The notes under the pieces: model-generated
Told to the model about the DNA's origin: nothing
Databases searched by the model: none
What the model saw: only the letters and a program-made list of their open reading frames with translations
Position numbers and translations under genes: made by a program
Shown: in pieces, positions 62,793 to 64,000 of the stretch
Position numbering within the stretch: position 1 is the first letter of the stretch
Layout of the letters: each line of letters opens with the position of its first letter
Assembly: GCA_025506515.1 (NCBI GenBank)
Contig: CM046443.1
Coordinates: forward strand, 24,408,724-24,472,723
Direction of reading: 5' to 3'
DNA length: 64,000 nucleotides
Source: Flaveria trinervia
Taxonomy: Eukaryota; Streptophyta; Magnoliopsida; Asterales; Asteraceae

Positions 62793-63284
62793 CTCACTTC
62801 ACATCACCACTACTTTCGGTTTTAGAGAGATAGACAAGGGAAGAAGAGCAGAACTTCGGGTTTTGAAGAAGAACTGAACGAATTCAAGGTAAGAATTCGT
62901 GGATTTATGTGTTTCAAACGGGTTTTTATCCCGGTTATGTGTTTATGGGCTTATGTGTTGTGTATGTGCTCGGGTGTCTGTGTATTTTGTGTTGTTTTTA
63001 GGTGTTTGAACTCTTTGCAAGCGGATTAAAAGGAAGAAACAACCAAGTTGCATTAGGTGAGTTTTAGACCCCGGTTTTACATGCTTTAAACTATCTTTGG
63101 GGCTGAGAATGTATTAAAACAATTTTACAAAGTTTATGTGTGAATACCCGTATGTATTGTGTATGTTGGATGTTGGTTCTTGAATTATTATAGGCTACTC
63201 ATGTTTAGAATGGCCGTATTATGCTTAGGATAGATGGGTTGATGATTAGGGTTGAAAACATCCTAGAACATTGTTTCACAGAAA

Positions 63285-63690
63285 GCTCATGCACCCAGAT
63301 AAGTGTTCATACACCTAGAAATGCCTTAGAAAGATTTAAGTGTAACCCATGCACCTAAACAGTAGCTCATGCGCCTAGAAATTTGCCTTAAAAATGTTTG
63401 AAGTATAGCCCATGCGCCTGAACAGTGGTCCATGCGCCTAGAAATATTAGTCGGAAGGCTAAGTGTAGGGCCATGCGCCCTAATAGTGCTCATGCGCCCA
63501 AGTGGCCCATGCGCCTAAGTGTTCATGCGCCTGAATAGTACCCATGCACTTGAAATTTGCCCATGCGCCTAAGTGTTCCCCATGCACCTGCATAGTGCCC
63601 ATGCGCCTAAAAGTTGCCCATGCGCCTAAGTGTTCCCCAAGCCCCTAAGTGTTCCCTATGCGCCTGCATAGTGTCCATGCGCCTAAGGAC
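63285..63690 (+). repeat. CATGCGCC minisatellite, Gypsy-D 3' LTR
   Basis: Uninterrupted array of CATGCGCCTAAGTGTTCC / CATGCGCCTGCATAGTGCC units of ~18-20 bp. Confidence 0.92.
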
Positions 63691-64000
63691 TTAGAATATT
63701 TTCTGATTTTTGGGGAAAAAGTGTAATGTAGGCTTTGACTTGGGAGGTTCCCGGGGGCTATGTAAGTTGACTTTTTTGAAGTCATTTATGCTGTGACGGT
63801 GTGATGTATGATTGTATGATTTGTTTATGTTCCTTATATGATGTATGATTATCTTTCCTATGACTTTACGTGTTATGATAATGAATGAACCGAAAGTATT
63901 ATGGAATGTAAAGTGAAAGATAATGAAAAAGGAACATGATGAATGAATGCATGCATTAACGAACAAATGAACGTAAAAAGTCTTGCAAGCAAACGTACGG

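Larger units (their letters stand above)
29118..64000 (+). mobile_element. Gypsy-D: chromovirus-like element carrying Copia-2 and Copia-3 (3' end outside window)
   Basis: 5' LTR 29118-29985 plus 42419-43734, PBS, leader, gag 44084, pol to 48219, Copia-3, pol end 62131-62635, PPT, and 3' LTR from 62651 running off the window. The reconstructed order is typical Gypsy (PR-RT-RH-IN-chromodomain). The gag capsid frame is the most complete in the window. Confidence 0.9.
62651..64000 (+). repeat. Gypsy-D 3' LTR, cut by window edge
   Basis: TGTAACACCAGGTTATTTTT onward, collinear with 29118-29985 plus 42419-43000. About 1.35 of the expected ~2.2 kb is present. Its array is uninterrupted and shows the pre-insertion sequence of the Copia-2 target. 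Confidence 0.93.

Overview
This window looks like transposon-packed heterochromatin of a flowering plant, most likely a eudicot and possibly Asteraceae (the lineage guess rests on remembered resemblance of the retroelements, not on a search). No host gene, tRNA, rRNA or organellar insertion is recognisable. Almost every base belongs to an LTR retrotransposon, a solo LTR or a (TATATG)n microsatellite.

The layout is a nested stack. (1) Positions 1-86 and 12347-13041 are (TATATG)n arrays flanking Copia-1 (83-12346, minus strand), whose left LTR has lost its outer ~141 bp. (2) Gypsy-A (plus strand) starts at 13042. Its 5' LTR is split at 14422 by Gypsy-B (14423-24336, plus strand, TSD GGTTC), and Gypsy-B's 3' LTR is itself split by a 2.69-kb solo LTR (19598-22287, TSD ACCTG). 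(3) Gypsy-A resumes at 24342 and runs into its integrase, where at ~29118 it meets Gypsy-D (29118 to beyond 64000, plus strand). (4) Gypsy-D's 5' LTR carries Copia-2 (29986-42413, minus strand, perfect TSD TAAAT), and its integrase carries Copia-3 (48220-62125, minus strand, TSD AAGGC/GAGGC). Gypsy-D coding sequence resumes at 62131 and its 3' LTR (62651 onward) is cut by the window edge.

The three Gypsy copies have the domain order gag with CCHC knuckles, protease, reverse transcriptase, RNase H, integrase and a C-terminal chromodomain-like module, as in Tekay-type chromoviruses. Gypsy-B has lost reverse transcriptase and RNase H. The three Copia copies have gag, a second CCHC linker, protease, integrase, reverse transcriptase and RNase H, followed by a long extra ORF between pol and the 3' LTR, as in Sirevirus/SIRE-like Copia elements. 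All are broken by stops and frameshifts.

The most interesting signals are these: a homologous uncharacterised N-terminal domain in the post-pol ORF of all three Copia elements; element-specific palindromic words repeated both in the LTRs and in the spacer ahead of that post-pol ORF, often as hairpins and in one case as four hairpins with co-varying stems; and, in the Gypsy LTRs, a promoter palindrome with a compensatory change, splice-site-like sequences at constant positions, and interchangeable minisatellite cassettes.
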